Source: Chrysopilus asiliformis (lineage: Eukaryota; Arthropoda; Insecta; Diptera; Rhagionidae). From it: DNA of 64,000 nt. Each line of letters starts with the position of its first letter. Within the stretch, counting starts at the first letter, position 1. The stretch lies in contig OZ035961.1 in the NCBI GenBank assembly GCA_964034945.1, positions 90,274,991 through 90,338,990 on the forward strand, in the 5' to 3' direction. Of this stretch, positions 9,429 to 22,417 are shown piece after piece. The notes below the pieces were generated by a model. It worked only from the letters and a program-made list of their open reading frames with translations, was not told the DNA's origin and ran no database searches. The translations under genes and the position numbers were made by a program.

Positions 9429-11689
9429 GAATGCTCTAATACATACTCGTAGATCAAATGATTTCGACCATTCGCAGTCATTCGCCGTCTATTTATTTGT
9501 CTACTTGTACAAAAACCGTCTGATGTCTGATTCCTACAGTCTGATGTATTACGACCACGACGACAGAATATATAGAGAACGAAGGCATTCGTATCTATAT
9601 TGACTTCCCTAATAGATAAATAGTTTACAATATCGACAACACGTGCTGAACATGACTGTCCGTACGGCCCCAAACCCAATCCCAATCGCAATCAGTGAAA
9701 AAGGGTCCGGATTTTCTTGATTTTGATTGAATGTAAATCGTTAGATGGCAACGAAAACATCCTGTAAACAGGGTATCACATGTTAATCAAATTTTACAGT
9801 TTGTTCGTGTACAAAGGCGTCTGGGAGCCCCAGAAGAAAAGCACAAAAGCCCAAATAAAAGACAGGAAGATAATCGTCTATCAGAGACAGTCGAAATATT
9901 TAATTCAATAAGTCGTAAAGCAGAGCAGTTATAGTACTGAAAATTGCCATCGTTGATGGTGAAAGGGGCAAAAGGGGTTTTTATAAACGGTGCCCTGGTC
10001 AAATGGTTAATTGGCCAAAGGTCGAGCCGATACAGACAGGCCCAAACGCTGCCGCTGTCGTCACTCGTTTTGGGGATTCAGAGATTATTTAAGAACTTCT
10101 TTTCCTTTTGTTTGAAACTTTGGGGGAGGTGTGAGAGGAGAATCGCATAGAATTGTCCGGCGGTGATTCTAAAATTCTGATTTGTATTCCAATCAGTGCT
10201 CAAACAAGACGGCAGACATGAAGTTTTTGTCACTGTAGAGACGTTATTTTCAGCATGCATTTTAGTAGAGGAATTGCGTGTGCCTTAAACAAACTGGGCA
10301 AAGTTTTAAATCAGAAGTCGTTCTGTTATCAATTGGAGACGATATTTTGGTTTATCTAGAGAGAGCCGGGTAAAAACTGGCTAAAAATTGTGGTGGAAAA
10401 AAATTGGACTGAAATAGGAGTAAAAGTTTTTCTGAAATAGGAGTAAAAAATAATGTTTCGGTAGATAGTGTCCACAAAATAAAAATATTTAAAAAAATAT
10501 CAGGTGTGATTAACAAAAAAAACTTTGGGCCCAAGTGTACAATGGGCCCAATTTGAAGCCTACGTACTGGGGCCTCTTGTTAAGCCTCGCTCCTAAACCA
10601 ACCAACCTACACAAAACTTTCCTTCGCAATATTTGTGTTCGAAAAAATATGTAAAGAATAATCTTTTTTCAAATATCTTGAGACCCGTTAAAGATGCAAA
10701 AAATCGTTAAAGCAAAAAATCTAGAAAATTTTATATCCTTTAAATTTTGTTTTATTAATTTTTTCCTAAAAGCACATAGGTTTCTAGAAATTTCCAAAAA
10801 ACAGTATTTTTCAAAAAATTGTATGGGAGGTACCCGTTATAGCTACTATTACTTTTTATAAAAGTTGATAGAAGACTACGATTTTCATAACACCCATTTA
10901 CAAAAAAATTTCAAGTCGCTAGCTCAAAGCATTTTCGAGTTTTAAAAGATACATAAAACCATAGTTTAGAGAGTTATAGTTAGGAAACGCGAAAGAAATT
11001 TTTTCTTGAAGAAGAGTACGTTGTCGTCTGTTTCATTTGCTTTGTAAAGACACTAATTGCTTTTGTGTGAGAAATGCAAAACTCTCGGGATATTTCGTAT
11101 TGTCGACAGAACATTCCGCAACAAGGCATTTAAAATGTTCCTTGCCAGACATTTTTTCTGTTTAAGCAACGTAACAAGTGAAATAAAAGTGTTTTTTTTT
11201 TTGCTAAAAAATCCTATCGCCATTGACAGTTGAAGAAATTGTGAAAGGCCGCTGTCGGGCCTTGTGTATGTGTTGGTCCAATATTTTGGTTTGTTCTGTG
11301 CGAGTATTACAAAATGATTTTTTTCAACAAGTCCATTTAAGCTAAATGATAAAAAGAGAGAAATGATGCTGTCGACTACGAAATGATGCTGTCGACTACT
11401 TCTTTCTACAGGCGGCAAACGGAAAACTACGTTTGGTCTTATCTATAGTAAGTCTCTATTCTATGATAAAACGGACAGACCGACAGATAGACAGACCGGC
11501 AGACAGATGCACGGACATCCTCTTAATTTTGCCTGAAACGGATTTCGTACTGAGCAGAAATTTTCTATGTGTCCCCGTTCTTGAGTCGGTCTCCGTCAGA
11601 AATACAATACTTTCCCTCTATAGAAGAGGAAAGAAAAAATTGAAAAAAATGAAAATCTTGAAACACAAATGGTAGAGCACACCTATTAT
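9429..11689. other. Spacer; generic repeat debris, no gene recognised
   Basis: The block at 10660-11000 (CCCGTTAAAGATGC, GTATGGGAGGTACCCGTTAT, AGCATTTTCGAGTT) resembles diffuse dispersed repeat material but I cannot define ends. A 20-bp unit, GAAATGATGCTGTCGACTAC, is duplicated in tandem at 11360-11399. A CAGAC/GACAG-rich stretch lies at 11472-11518. The overlapping frames at 9359-9691 have no domain. Confidence 0.35.
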
Positions 11690-12288
11690 ACCCTATTTAT
11701 GGATGTTTATTTGTTGGTCTGTCTGAGATTACAAAACTCTAAAACTAATGGACCGATTTTTACGCGGTTTTTTTGCAAAATGATCTGCGTTGCCAGGAGC
11801 AGGTTTTTAGCTATGTTAGATTTTCAAAACTCGAAACCGAAGGTCCTGTAAGGATATCCTTTTTCCCATTTTTTCCCGAAAAAATTGGCATTTTGGGATT
11901 CTTGGGGTCGCTGATCACGAATCCGGTATGATCACGAATCCGGTACGGAAGATCCTGAAAGGATAATGCAAATATCCAGTTTCCGTTTTTCCCGGGAAAA
12001 ATCTGCATAAGGGGGTTTCCGGGGTCGCGAATCCTTTATTAGATTTTTAAAATTCTAAACGGAAGGTCCTGTAAGGATAACGCAAATGTGCTTTTTCCCA
12101 TTATTCTCGCAAAAACTGGCTTTGGGGGTTTTCAGGGTTGCTTATCACAAATCTGGTATTCAAAATTCGAAACGGAAGGTCCTGTAAGGATAACGATTTT
12201 TTTCAAAAGTTTTTAAGTTATTTATGGTTTTTTGGCACTCTAAAATTTATACTAAAAACTTTAAGCTGGCAACGAAGGGTCTGCTAGT
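11690..12288 (+). mobile_element. Helitron-like element ending in CTAGT
   Basis: The head has GTTGGTCTGTCTGAG and AACTAATGGACCGATTTTTA; the tail reads TGGCAACGAAGGGTCTG then CTAGT at 12284-12288. The same tail occurs at 40386-40455, and a related whole element on the other strand at 28612-29113. The 5' TC end is not clear; 11690 is approximate. No Rep/helicase coding is present. CTRRT ends and no TSD fit Helitrons. Confidence 0.65.
11821..12205 (+). repeat. Three to four tandem units of about 120-170 bp inside the Helitron
   Basis: Each unit contains CGAAACGGAAGGTCCTGTAA (or a close variant), then TTTTTCCCATT, a GGGGTTTTC-like word and CGCTGATCACGAATCCGGTA. The units start near 11822, 11940, 12050 and 12170; the last is partial. 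A single version of the unit is seen in the relative at 28612-29113, so the array expanded in this copy. Confidence 0.65.
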
Positions 12289-14699
12289 AGGATATACAAA
12301 TAATAACACAATCCGACCAAAAAATATTTTCAGTCTGTTTTGGGTAATTTGGGAAGTATTTTGTGAGATAGAGGGTGGTTTTTATTTATCACACTATTTT
12401 TGGTATTTTTGGGTAGCTCTGTGTACCTCCAAAACTAGAGCTAACCCAGCCAAACCACTGCTAGATTTGGTATCAGCATTAAAATGTTTAATTTCCTAAA
12501 AATATAAGAAAGGCGACTATGGCCAGGAGCAGACAATATTTTTGTTAGGAAAAATCCATTTTTATGTAAAAGAGGAGAAGGAGTACTTCGATTGTATTTT
12601 AATGTATAGAACGATTATGTAAAATCATATTCTAAACACATTTTTCCTCCATAAATTTTTCGGTCTGACTAATAGTTTGAAATAAGTGCAAAAAACTGCT
12701 AGTGCGATTGATTTTTTTATGTATGGACTAGGCACGTAAAATAATATTCTAGATACATTTTATCTGTGTAAAAAATTCACATTCAAATATCTACTTTATA
12801 AAAACGAATTTAACTTTTAAACACTCATGAACCCGCCTTTGCACTAAGAAATTTTAAATTCTTGTCCCATAAATATTTAATCCGATGCCCATTTAATTTT
12901 CTTAATACATTAATTGAAAGTACTTTACAAGAGACAATTAGCTTAACTGACTTCAATCGAATTTACGACTTATTCAACATTTTCTTCAAAAAAATCAACG
13001 AAAATCTGCATTTTATATGCGCCAGCCGCCGCCAATCACGTTTACGTCTCGACCGATTCTAAACAGAATTCTGGTCAATGAATGAAGAAATCCGAGGATG
13101 AACATTACGTTTTATTCAAATACAGGCCAAAGACAATCCAGTGGGATAAAGTCTGGAATAAAAGCCACAAACGATGGCATTTTTTTTAAACTACCCGAAA
13201 CTACATAACAATCGGATGGACGACCGGCATTTATCATCGTAAATATGAAATCCACTAGTAAATTACCTAACATAAAAAAATTTCCATATTATTCAGTTTT
13301 CATTCAGTTTTCCACAATGAATTTAGTTAATTTATTTTATCGTTCGTGTTCCAATGCGGTCAATTTACATTTAAAATACATTTTAACATCACGTTGGCAC
13401 GCAATATAAACAACCGCCGAACCTCGCCGCGCCACGCCACGCCACGCCGACCAAAAGCAAAGGAAGTTGAATTAGTTTGAAACGACCCTTAGGTTAACCT
13501 TAACCTCTCCATCCAGCACAGATTCAAAGTGTCGTCATAGTGAAATCGCAACACAATTTGTTTAAATGCAAAAACTGAGTGAAAATTGCATTCAAAATGC
13601 GATCGATTTTCCATGGAAATTTGTTATTTTAAATGAAAATCGATCGATTACTGATAGCCGATCTCGTCAACGACCCGCGCTGGGGCTTTTAACCCTGCAA
13701 TTGCATTTGGAAAACATGATACCGTTCAGAGGAGGCTGCAAAAAGAGTCGTGACGATCGGAAATCAGTTTTGAATTTCACGTGAGACTTTTCACGCTAAT
13801 TTTTCCACCATATCTCTGCCCGTCGCTCTTTCTACGGCCAATGGAAAGTCGAACAGATAAATTTCCGATCGCGGTTTTTCTCAAAACAAAAAAAAACCGC
13901 TGGAGGCGAATTTCTCGAATCTGATCTTGGCTTTGGGTTTTTGTCTTGGCTCGACCGTTTTATCAACGACGATCAATTGTCGGCTGCCATGCACTTCAAT
14001 TTGATAGTTTTCGTAGTCAATGTGAATGCTAAGGAGGATCCCAGGGGTTTTTTTTTCATATCCGTTGTAAGAAGATCAATTTTGGTTACCATTTCAGACA
14101 TTATTAAAGTAGAGAAAATGTTGTGAAATATTTTTTTTTGTCGTTTTGAATAAGTTCACAAAATAAATCACGCTAATTATAGGTTTTCCGGCCCCTTCTT
14201 CCTTGTCACACTTTTGTAGGATTTTTTGTTACACTAGCAGAAAACCCCTCTGCCTCTGAATTTGTGACGTATTTTTCGGACAGCTTCAAAAATACTTGTA
14301 GAAAAATTTTTAAGTTCTGTCTGTCACTTTTTGTGTGAATAAAAAAAAATTAACAATGTATCTTTTTGCGGTGAATAATTTTTATCGATTAAAAATTTCA
14401 GCTGCCTCTTTAGCAGGCTCTCTTTTCTTGAAATTCGCCCGCTAACTTGATTTTCCGATCGCTAAAAATTTCGTGAAACCCGCCATTAACCGTTTTCGAG
14501 ATATTCCAAGAGGCCGTTTACATTAGCTATTTTTAACAGAATTTCTAAAAGAATTTTATTCAGTGTTTATTCCGCGAAATTTATTCATCTATCGCAGAAA
14601 ATGTTCACTTAGCAAAAGTTCGCTGAATTTGAGTTTATTCTGCCGGTTTTATATGAAAAAAATCGAGTTCCGGTTACTTTTAGGACAAAAATTCAGAAT
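12289..14699. other. AT-rich spacer, no gene recognised
   Basis: It contains a short CGCCA repeat at about 13430-13450 in a slightly GC-richer island (13400-13800). The open frames there are short and have no known motif. The word GTGACGTATTTTTCGGACAGC at 14265-14285 recurs near 16430 just before a hAT insertion, so it is repeat-derived. Confidence 0.35.
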
Positions 14700-15055
14700 T
14701 TTATCAAAAATTCTAAATAAATGCTTGTAAAAAAAATCGTGAAAATTTTCCTTTGGTACTGTGTAGGTCTTTATTTATATCATCAAGGTCACGATTTTAA
14801 GCATTTTGCTTTAAAAAAATTCGCCTGCGGTGCACATTTATTAATCGTTTTTTCACTCTGGTTTTTTTCCTCTGATTTCTGGTTTTTATCAAAGTTGTGT
14901 TTAGTTTTCTAGAATTTTTGTATATAATGTTTGTTAGTTATTGTTTCGACTCAACATCCCTTCCTCCTAAACCCCCTTTCCTAAAACCCCTATCCTAAAA
15001 GCCCCTTTCTCCTGTCGACCATCTTGTCACGGATTTACTCAAAATAAATATGGCC
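14700..15055 (+). repeat. AGGGTGACCATA family, right-hand fragment
   Basis: TTCGCCTGCGGTGCACATTT at about 14821 and the end TATGGCCACCCTA at 15049-15061 match the family's internal word and right terminus. I see no left terminus, so the left border is approximate. Confidence 0.5.
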
Positions 15056-16214
15056 ACCCTATTTTTAGCGTTTGTGGCTTCTAAAACACTTGAAAATAAG
15101 AACGGCGGTGTTTTTTTTTCTTTTTTAGCTTAATTTCTTTTGCCGTTTTCGAGAAATTCCGTGTGGTAGAATTTTTTATCTTCTCACTTTTTATAATGAG
15201 GTTTCCGAGAGTTGCTCCAAAAATACTCTGCTTAAATTCCCTTCTAGCCCTTTTGGTATGTGGCGGCGAATTTGCCACTAAATAAGATCTACTTCTAGTG
15301 ACAGATATGTGCCGTACTTCAAATATTCTAGTCTGCACATAGTAAACTCACTCGATGAACAAACCCCCATTTTTTATTCAATTTTCAAGATCTGTTTGTA
15401 TTCAGATTGTTTGAGATCCACGACTCGAATTGATCGTTTGACTCATAGCTGCAGGATGTTTTTGCATGGAAGCTATATTTTTTATGTGTTTTTATGCTCT
15501 TATGCATGTACATCGATGGCACAACATAAATTCAATGGTGCAAACGGAAATTTGATAGAAAGTCAGGATTAAGTTTAGCCGCTGCAGTTCTACGAATAAA
15601 TTTATTACAATTGATTGGATCAATTTTAAAACGATGATCATCATTTCGATGTTGAGGTTTTCTAGGTCTTTATTTTTTCTTCCATGGTCTCTTATATATA
15701 TATATATATTGGAGTTTATTTCACATTTAAATGTTGAGATCAATTTACTTATTGGGCTAATCGTAACTTGATCGCTGGTGATTAAAAGTAAATTTCGAAA
15801 AAAAAGTGAAAGGCTGCTGCCGATCAGAAGCCCGTGGCGCCCACGGTTTAATCGTCGTCTTGCCTAATCTACCGTACAACTTATTTGAACTGATTTTAAT
15901 CAAATGCTCATTAAATTTAAATTCCGATTATCGTGCACAGGGCACAGATTTGAGGTTATATTGTATTTAAAAAAAAAAATAACATAAATATTAGGAGTTT
16001 GAAAACAGTTGCTTGAAATTGTTTTTTTAAAATATGTTTGATGGTTTTTTTTACATTTTTCACATAGATTAATCCTTTTGGGTTTTGCAGAAAATTTAAT
16101 TTTACACGCCGCAAGCTCTCACAACCCTCTTTTGCTGCCATTAATCTCCGAAAGTTTCATTCAGTGATTCCAAAGGATTTTGTTAGTGGTTGTTAATGGT
16201 TTCATGATACATCA
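15056..16214. other. Spacer with a (TA)n microsatellite
   Basis: A run of TA repeats lies at about 15691-15709. No gene is recognised. Confidence 0.35.
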
Positions 16215-16383
16215 ATTAGTAGGGATGAAACGGGGAGGCTTGGGTCTACTCGTGGCCTAAAACCCGCTGATTGATGCGAGTATGGTCCCATGAAAGTTTC
16301 ATCCAAATCGGTTCAGTGGTTCTCGAGGTTTAAGCGATCAAATATGTAGACAGAAACACAAGCCCATATTTATAAAATATAGA
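16215..16383 (-). mobile_element. Short Helitron-like repeat, reverse orientation
   Basis: On the minus strand it reads TCTATATTTTATAAATATGG, then TTTCTGTCTACATATTTG, then GAGAACCACTGAACCGATTT and ATGAAACTTTCATGGGACC, and may end CTAAT at 16215-16219. The TC and CTRRT ends are weak; the shared head module is clear. Confidence 0.5.
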
Positions 16384-16457
16384 ATCGCGTGACAAGAAGG
16401 GAGGAAGATTCGACACGGGAAAATCAGTGTGACGTATTTTTTGGACAGCCCCTTATC

Positions 16458-17384
16458 CAGTGTTGGGCAAAATTCAAACTGACTAATGATTGAAAACTAA
16501 TGATTGAAAAAATCAATGTCACTAAACAAATGTATGGGAAATGCTTCGGGTATATGTCGATGATAAATGAATCTTTTTTGATTTGTGATTGAATTTGTTA
16601 GTCATTAATCATTCGTAACTTTGATTGTGATTGATTAGTTTTAATCATAATCATGATTGAAAAACTAACTCTTATGATTGATTTTAATTTCAGTAGGGGT
16701 AAGTATTGCATTCATGACGGAGACCGACTCATGCAGTCATGAGTTGGTTACATCTGATATTTTTGTAGTCAAAATGTAATTGAAATTACAAATGATAGTG
16801 AAAGTTCCCATAAACGGACACTCATGGGACAAGATTTATGTCCAGTTATGATAGCAGTCCGTTTATCAGAACAAGTTGGATTTGCGAATTTGGTCATAAG
16901 AAATGTCATTTCATGTTTTTTGTTGTTTGGCATTTCAAAATAATTTGACTTTTAATTGTCAGCCTAATATCCTAATATCATTTCTATACAAAAGAAATTA
17001 GCGCGAAATTCAATTTAATCATTCCTACACTCAGAAAAATGGAGGCTAACTCGACGACCTACATACGGCGTAATTGGCCTCGGGCAGGCGCGCGTTCGCC
17101 TGCATGTGGGCAAGTAAAACTGAGTTGACCTGTGGTTGGAGAAATTCTGAAATTAAGCCACCAGCAGGTGAAGTAGGGCATTGGGAGCAGCACGAGTTGA
17201 CCTTAGATAGCTTAACTCTGACCACTAGCTGGCTTACAGACACCTCTGTAAGGTCAGAGTTAACCTGACAAAAAGTTGACCTGGACATTTTTCTGAGTGT
17301 AATGATGACTGAATTGGCCATGACTAAATTTTTAGTTGATTGATTAATCAACTAAAAAAAATTAGTTAATTACCCCCAACACTG
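16458..17384. mobile_element. Non-autonomous hAT element with perfect 8-bp TSD
   Basis: The ends are CAGTGTTGGGCAAAATT and AATTACCCCCAACACTG; CCCTTATC is repeated at 16450-16457 and 17385-17392. The interior near both ends is rich in ACTAATGATTG-like words. A CACTCAG-family MITE is nested at 17028-17299. There is no transposase frame. Part of the left interior recurs reversed at 18079-18135. Confidence 0.85.
17028..17299. mobile_element. CACTCAG-family MITE, copy 1, nested in hAT
   Basis: The ends are CACTCAGAAAAAT and ATTTTTCTGAGTG, 272 bp, flanked by TA on both sides. It is nearly identical to the copy at 50382-50653. The unusually GC-rich interior includes GGCAGGCGCGCGTTCGCCTG and two GGTCAGAGTTAAC-like inverted words near the right end (17207-17268). 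Confidence 0.85.
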
Positions 17385-17392
17385 CCCTTATC

Positions 17393-18231
17393 TACCGTTT
17401 GAAAAGACGGATGATTATACTTTGCGCGAAAAAATTAAACCTTTTAATGCGGTCACTATTCACAGGCGTGTGCATGACAGATAGAGGAGGAGGGTTTTTT
17501 GGAGTATTTTTTTAAGACTTTATTTCAATTTAATTAAAAATTTGAAAAAAAATTACACCATTATTTTACAACACTTTAAAACCGAAGAAAAACTATAGCA
17601 TAAAAGACAGGTAGCTCTGATATCATAAAATCATTTGCAAAAAAATTTTCCCCATAAAACATTCAAAAACTTTGTGAAACAACAATAAAGACCACGTGGT
17701 TCTTCAGTTCTTATACTACAATATAATTATCATAATTCAAACAACAAATTAATTTCCGACTTCAATCTCGTTTAGAAATCTTGATTGATGTAAAAATTAA
17801 AAATTAAAAATCGATGACTCGACGAACATGACCTGAACATTCTTGGAGATTTTTACAAAACCATAAAAAAAAGAAAGAAAAATAAAAGAACAGGTGAAAC
17901 AAAATTATGATAATCGCGTCAATCATTCATTTTTAATAAATTGTTAACATCCTTAGTGTGCGCGTGGAGGGGCAAAAATTTATGTTGAAAGAGAACCCAT
18001 AAATATAAAAGAATGTAAGGAAATTCCCATAATATCCCTACGAAAACCACCCCCTATTATGTCGTTATCATTATTCAATGATTCATTTATCATCGACATA
18101 TACTGGAAGCATTTCCCATACATTTGTTTAGTGACAAAAAGCGCGATGTCGGAAAAATATTTCCAAATTATGAAAAGTGACTTTCCTAACTTATCGATGG
18201 AGCAAAAAACGCGAAATGTGAAAAATAATTA
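17393..18231. other. AT-rich spacer with a fragment of a hAT relative
   Basis: Positions 18079-18135 match 16518-16572 in reverse (TACATTTGTTTAGTGAC and CATCGACATATAC), so another copy of the 16458 hAT family once lay here. Nothing else is recognised. Confidence 0.45.
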
Positions 18232-18698
18232 AGGTGACCAGACCATGCGTCCCGGAATGGGCGAGACCGGCCCGAATTTAGGATTGTTGTCTCGGCGTCA
18301 CGAAAACTAAATTTCTGTTTTGGAATTGTGCACGAACACTAGTAATTTCTTAATTATTAAAAAATTGAGTTCGAAACCCATAACATTTTCGCCTGCTAAG
18401 CTTTTGCTTCCAAAAATACTGCCTTTCCGCAATTGTCTTAAAAAATTTCACCTGCGGCACATTTCATTATATAATTTTCGATATTCAGATGTTTCTTTGT
18501 AAAAGTTTTGTCTGCAGTGTAAATTTTGTTGTATTTTGAAAACATAAAACACCCATAACACTTTATATAATCACAAAAAACAAAAATTATAATCGGACTT
18601 TAAAAATTTTTACGATTAATTTCGGAGCTTTAAACTACCTCAACCTCCCCTTCAACCGGTAATCTATCCCAAATTCAGACAAAAAATATGGTCACCCT
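18232..18698. mobile_element. AGGGTGACCATA family element, both ends present
   Basis: The left end AGGTGACCAGACCATGCG and right end TATGGTCACCCT are inverted. Internal landmarks: TCCCGGAATGGGCG, TCACCTGCGGCACATTT (about 18449) and AAACATAAAACACCCATAAC. It is about 467 bp with no coding capacity. The superfamily is not settled, as the flanks do not show a clean TSD. Confidence 0.7.
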
Positions 18699-21600
18699 AA
18701 AAATAATGAAATTACGAAAATGTGGAAAAAGCCCACACCCACCCGTAGTTGCTTATGAAATTTTCAGCATACATTTTTGACAAAAAAAGAATGATTTTCA
18801 TCATAGGCTAGAAAGCTTGCAATTCAATAAAATAAATCAGGAAAACAATTTGGCTAAACGTTCTTAATTTCGACACAAATCCACTCGCCGATTATCGCCT
18901 TAAATCACGTAAAGAATGGGAATAAGAAACTTCTCTGTGAGTGGCTGTGGAAGAAAACACAATAAACGGATCCACTTCTGGATTTAGTCGAATTTAATAG
19001 GTCAGGTTTTCTTGAATTTCTCAACCCGCCCCCATCATTCCAGCACAGGACTTTTTTTCGTCACCAGAACAAAACTTGTCAACTGCCTTGGCCCATATAT
19101 CCTTCAGAGCCGAAAGCTTCACACAATTCCCATTCCTTTCAGTCGCGCTCAATCGGGACGAAGGAAACCGAAATCCTTGATAAGAAATTAAGTTTATGAG
19201 ATGGGATTTTGTGCGGTTGCGAATAAAGGAATCGCTCATTGAATGAAATACTTGAGTCACGACATCCTTGATTTGGGCGCATCCATCGTTCTGGGAGTTT
19301 CTTGCCATCAAAATGTGCCCAATTGGGGATTTACCACAACGAGCAAAAGCCCCAAAGTGTCAACAACCACCCGCAACCACCCTCAATGCGGCATCGTTTG
19401 CTTATTTCACGCTATTTTAGTTTGTCGGGGCACTTTAGTCCTTTTTCTTGTTAAATTTTTACTTACTAGCAGTTTTGGAAGCGTTGGCGTCGCCGTAGGT
19501 GATATTAGGGGAATTACGGATAGCCCCTATCACTTGGGGTGTAAAATTATAAATTATCGGGTGACTATGCTAGACGAATTGTCTCCGCAAGCTTTTCAGA
19601 GAACGTAAAAATTTTAAGACTTTAAAATTCCGCTCTTGTTTAAAAATGTTATTTTTTTTCTCCGCAAGGTTTTTAGAGAACCCAAAAATTTTAACTAAAA
19701 CATTTAAAGACTTCAAAATTCCGTTCTTATTTATGAGCTGAAAATTAGATTTTTTTTTAATAGTTTGATAAACTGATTCTGCGGGTGTGGCAGTGACATT
19801 TATTTTAATAAAGGAAATGTCGATTGGACAAAAAAAGCATTTTTTGCTAACTTTTTCAATCGTTTTTCACGCCACCCGTTCTTTACTCGACCTGTGAGCT
19901 TGTTTCAAGAACAAACTGGTCAAAAGCCTTGCATAGATCTTGACGAGCTTTAGAGGAGGGGGAGGGGGAGTTTGAAGCGCATAAGTTTGAAGTCTCATAC
20001 TAAGCATCGAATGGTGAAAACCGGATCGAAATCCGTTAAGAGGTTCAGAATATAGCGGGAGAGGGGCTTCATTGAGAAGGGCTAGGGTGAATTTTAGACG
20101 TTGAGAAGTATTCTTGGGGGCTGCTTGGCTTTTAGTGAAAACTGGCTCAAAATGGCTGCCATAGTTCAGAAGATAAGACGAAAAGAGTAATAATAGAACA
20201 CGTTTTTAGGCGGTTGGGCGAAGGGAGTCGAAACATTATTTTGTTATTGGCAAAAGCTAAAAAACTGACCCTACAGTATAGCTTTGAGTTCAGTACCCAC
20301 TGAGTTTGACGTAAACTGACAAATAGACAAATATATTCACATTGGCATGACGAAATTTAATATAACTTTTAATTAGAAAAGAACAGTTAAAAACTTTATT
20401 TTAATTTTCAAGTTAAAACTTTGATTTCAGGGATTTGTAAATAGGAAAAATTGTTAGTAGCTTTAATTAAGAAAAAAAATATTAGGCACGCTTTCATGAT
20501 TCATCTAAGCTTCCGAGGCCACCCATACCTCCCCTAAATTTCAGAATATTTCACTCCATGACCAAAATAGCGCCGGAAAAGCGAAATAACTAAAACTAAC
20601 TTTTAGATACTTGTAGAAGTACCACAGACAGATATTCCGATTTTCTTGTCGTTTTATTTTCTTAGGACATAAAAACTTTTCATAGTAGCTTCCGGTCGTA
20701 CGAAATTCTATATCGGCGATTTACGAGGATGTTTCTATATCCACCCCAGTTTTGCGGCAATTTCGCGACAGGACAAAAGACGAAGTCTTAAATGGAATCC
20801 CGAAGAGCTTGCGGTTCATAAAAATATGGGGACGTTCAAAGAGGATTTGGGGATCACTAAATTTGGTATTGTGCGAAGCGCTTAAATTCAACCCTTCTTA
20901 TCTTAAATTTGAAAAACTTAAGCTTGAGAAAACTTAAATGAAAATGTTTTTGTAATTAAGTCCGTTATGTGCACTTAAAAGTGGTGTATATAAAACCATG
21001 ATTATATGATAACGATTATTTGCATAAAAGTCTTGTCTTTTCCATTCTTCATCCAAAGTATTCCACTTCCAACCCCTGGAATCACCTTTTTTTTGCATTT
21101 AAACACGAACAAGTTGTAAGAAGTTTTCAGTTTAAGTTAGATATCTAACTATCTTTTAGATACCTTTTATGTGCTTGCATTACGTGAGCATTTTCCGTGG
21201 CGTTAAACTGAAGTGAATTTAACTCTTCAGATGTTCTTCAGCTCGAAAATGCATTTTCATGTAAGACATATGGAACAGAATTGAAATGCGGGAAAGGGGA
21301 GGGGGGGGGGAGATAGATGTATGCAGATCCAGATGCTCCACTAATTACAGCCAGTAATCCAACTTTAGTTTCATTTATGCCATGCCATAAGCGAGAGAAA
21401 ATGCTAAAAAAACATTACATTGCATTATCGTGTTACAATGTGTCGAGAGTCGAGTAGATGGAATTATGCAATTCTTTGAATAAATTTTGGTGCTTTTTTA
21501 AGGGCAAAAAATGAATAGAAGATGGATAACGGACTTATAGGGATCGCTATTCATAGTAGAAAATGAAAAATTCATGCTCAGATCGGTATTTGGATGGTGG

Positions 21601-21910
21601 AATTTAAAAGGTGAGAAATTAATTTGCACTTTCTGGAATTTATAAATTTTGAATTAATTGCACTGTTGACATTTCGTACGAAATAATTTAATTACTGTCT
21701 GAATAAATCAAAATGTCGAGAAGAAAATGCAAAAGAAAAGACACTTAATTTTTTTCCGGAATAATTTATTGGCCACGATAAGTTTTGTTGAATGCAAGGA
21801 TGTTTTTCATTGCGTCGAAGGATCTGTGCTGAATTTTGTACAAAAAGAAAGGCTTTTCTGTTAATGGATATTAAAACCCTACAAAAGTGTAGAAATTTTG
21901 ATTTGCTGGA
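18699..21910. other. Spacer with a two-unit tandem repeat, no gene recognised
   Basis: A unit with CTCCGCAAG, AGAGAAC, AAATTTTAA and TTCAAAATTCCG-like words is repeated at 19582-19650 and 19660-19738. Facing frames at 19021-19311 (minus) and 19243-19608 (plus) have no motif. Words such as GTGAAAACCGGATCGAAATC (20020) resemble the Helitron-like repeat at 49.7 kb. A G-rich run lies at about 21296-21311. Confidence 0.35.
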
Positions 21911-22071
21911 AATCCTCACAATTTTTTGAAAAATCTCACAGCTGCTGAGCAATTTCAAAATTTTTGTAAACCTCACAATTGTTGCTAGGCTTCAAAATGA
22001 TTGCGAAATCTCTAAATCTGAACAACACCGCACAATTGTTGCGAAACCTCAGAATTGTTGCGAAACCTTAC
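21911..22071. repeat. Short tandem repeat, unit near CACAATTGTTGCGAAACCT
   Basis: Four to five imperfect units of about 18-22 bp with AATTGTTGCGAAACCT-type words are seen, degenerate at the left side. Confidence 0.55.
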
Positions 22072-22417
22072 AACATTAACCGCAAAACATCTTAATCAGA
22101 ACGGTTGCAATCACGTCGATTCTTTGCACTGTATGTAAAATAAAATGCGCCGCAGTGGAGAAAGAATTTATGATGGAAGCACCATTTAAGGTGGGCTCAT
22201 CTTGCGCTGAGTTTTATTGGTGAGATAAGAAGAAGAAAAAACTCTGGACCATACAATGACTATTTGAGAAATTTCCTTAATTTTTTCTTAAAAATTTTTA
22301 CGATGAGACTTTTTTATAAAATCTGCTCTCATCAGAGATGCAAACCAAATGTTATTGGAATGTAGTTCGGTTTTGGTTCGAAAAATTGGTTCTGGTTTTA
22401 GTTTTAAAAATTTGTGT

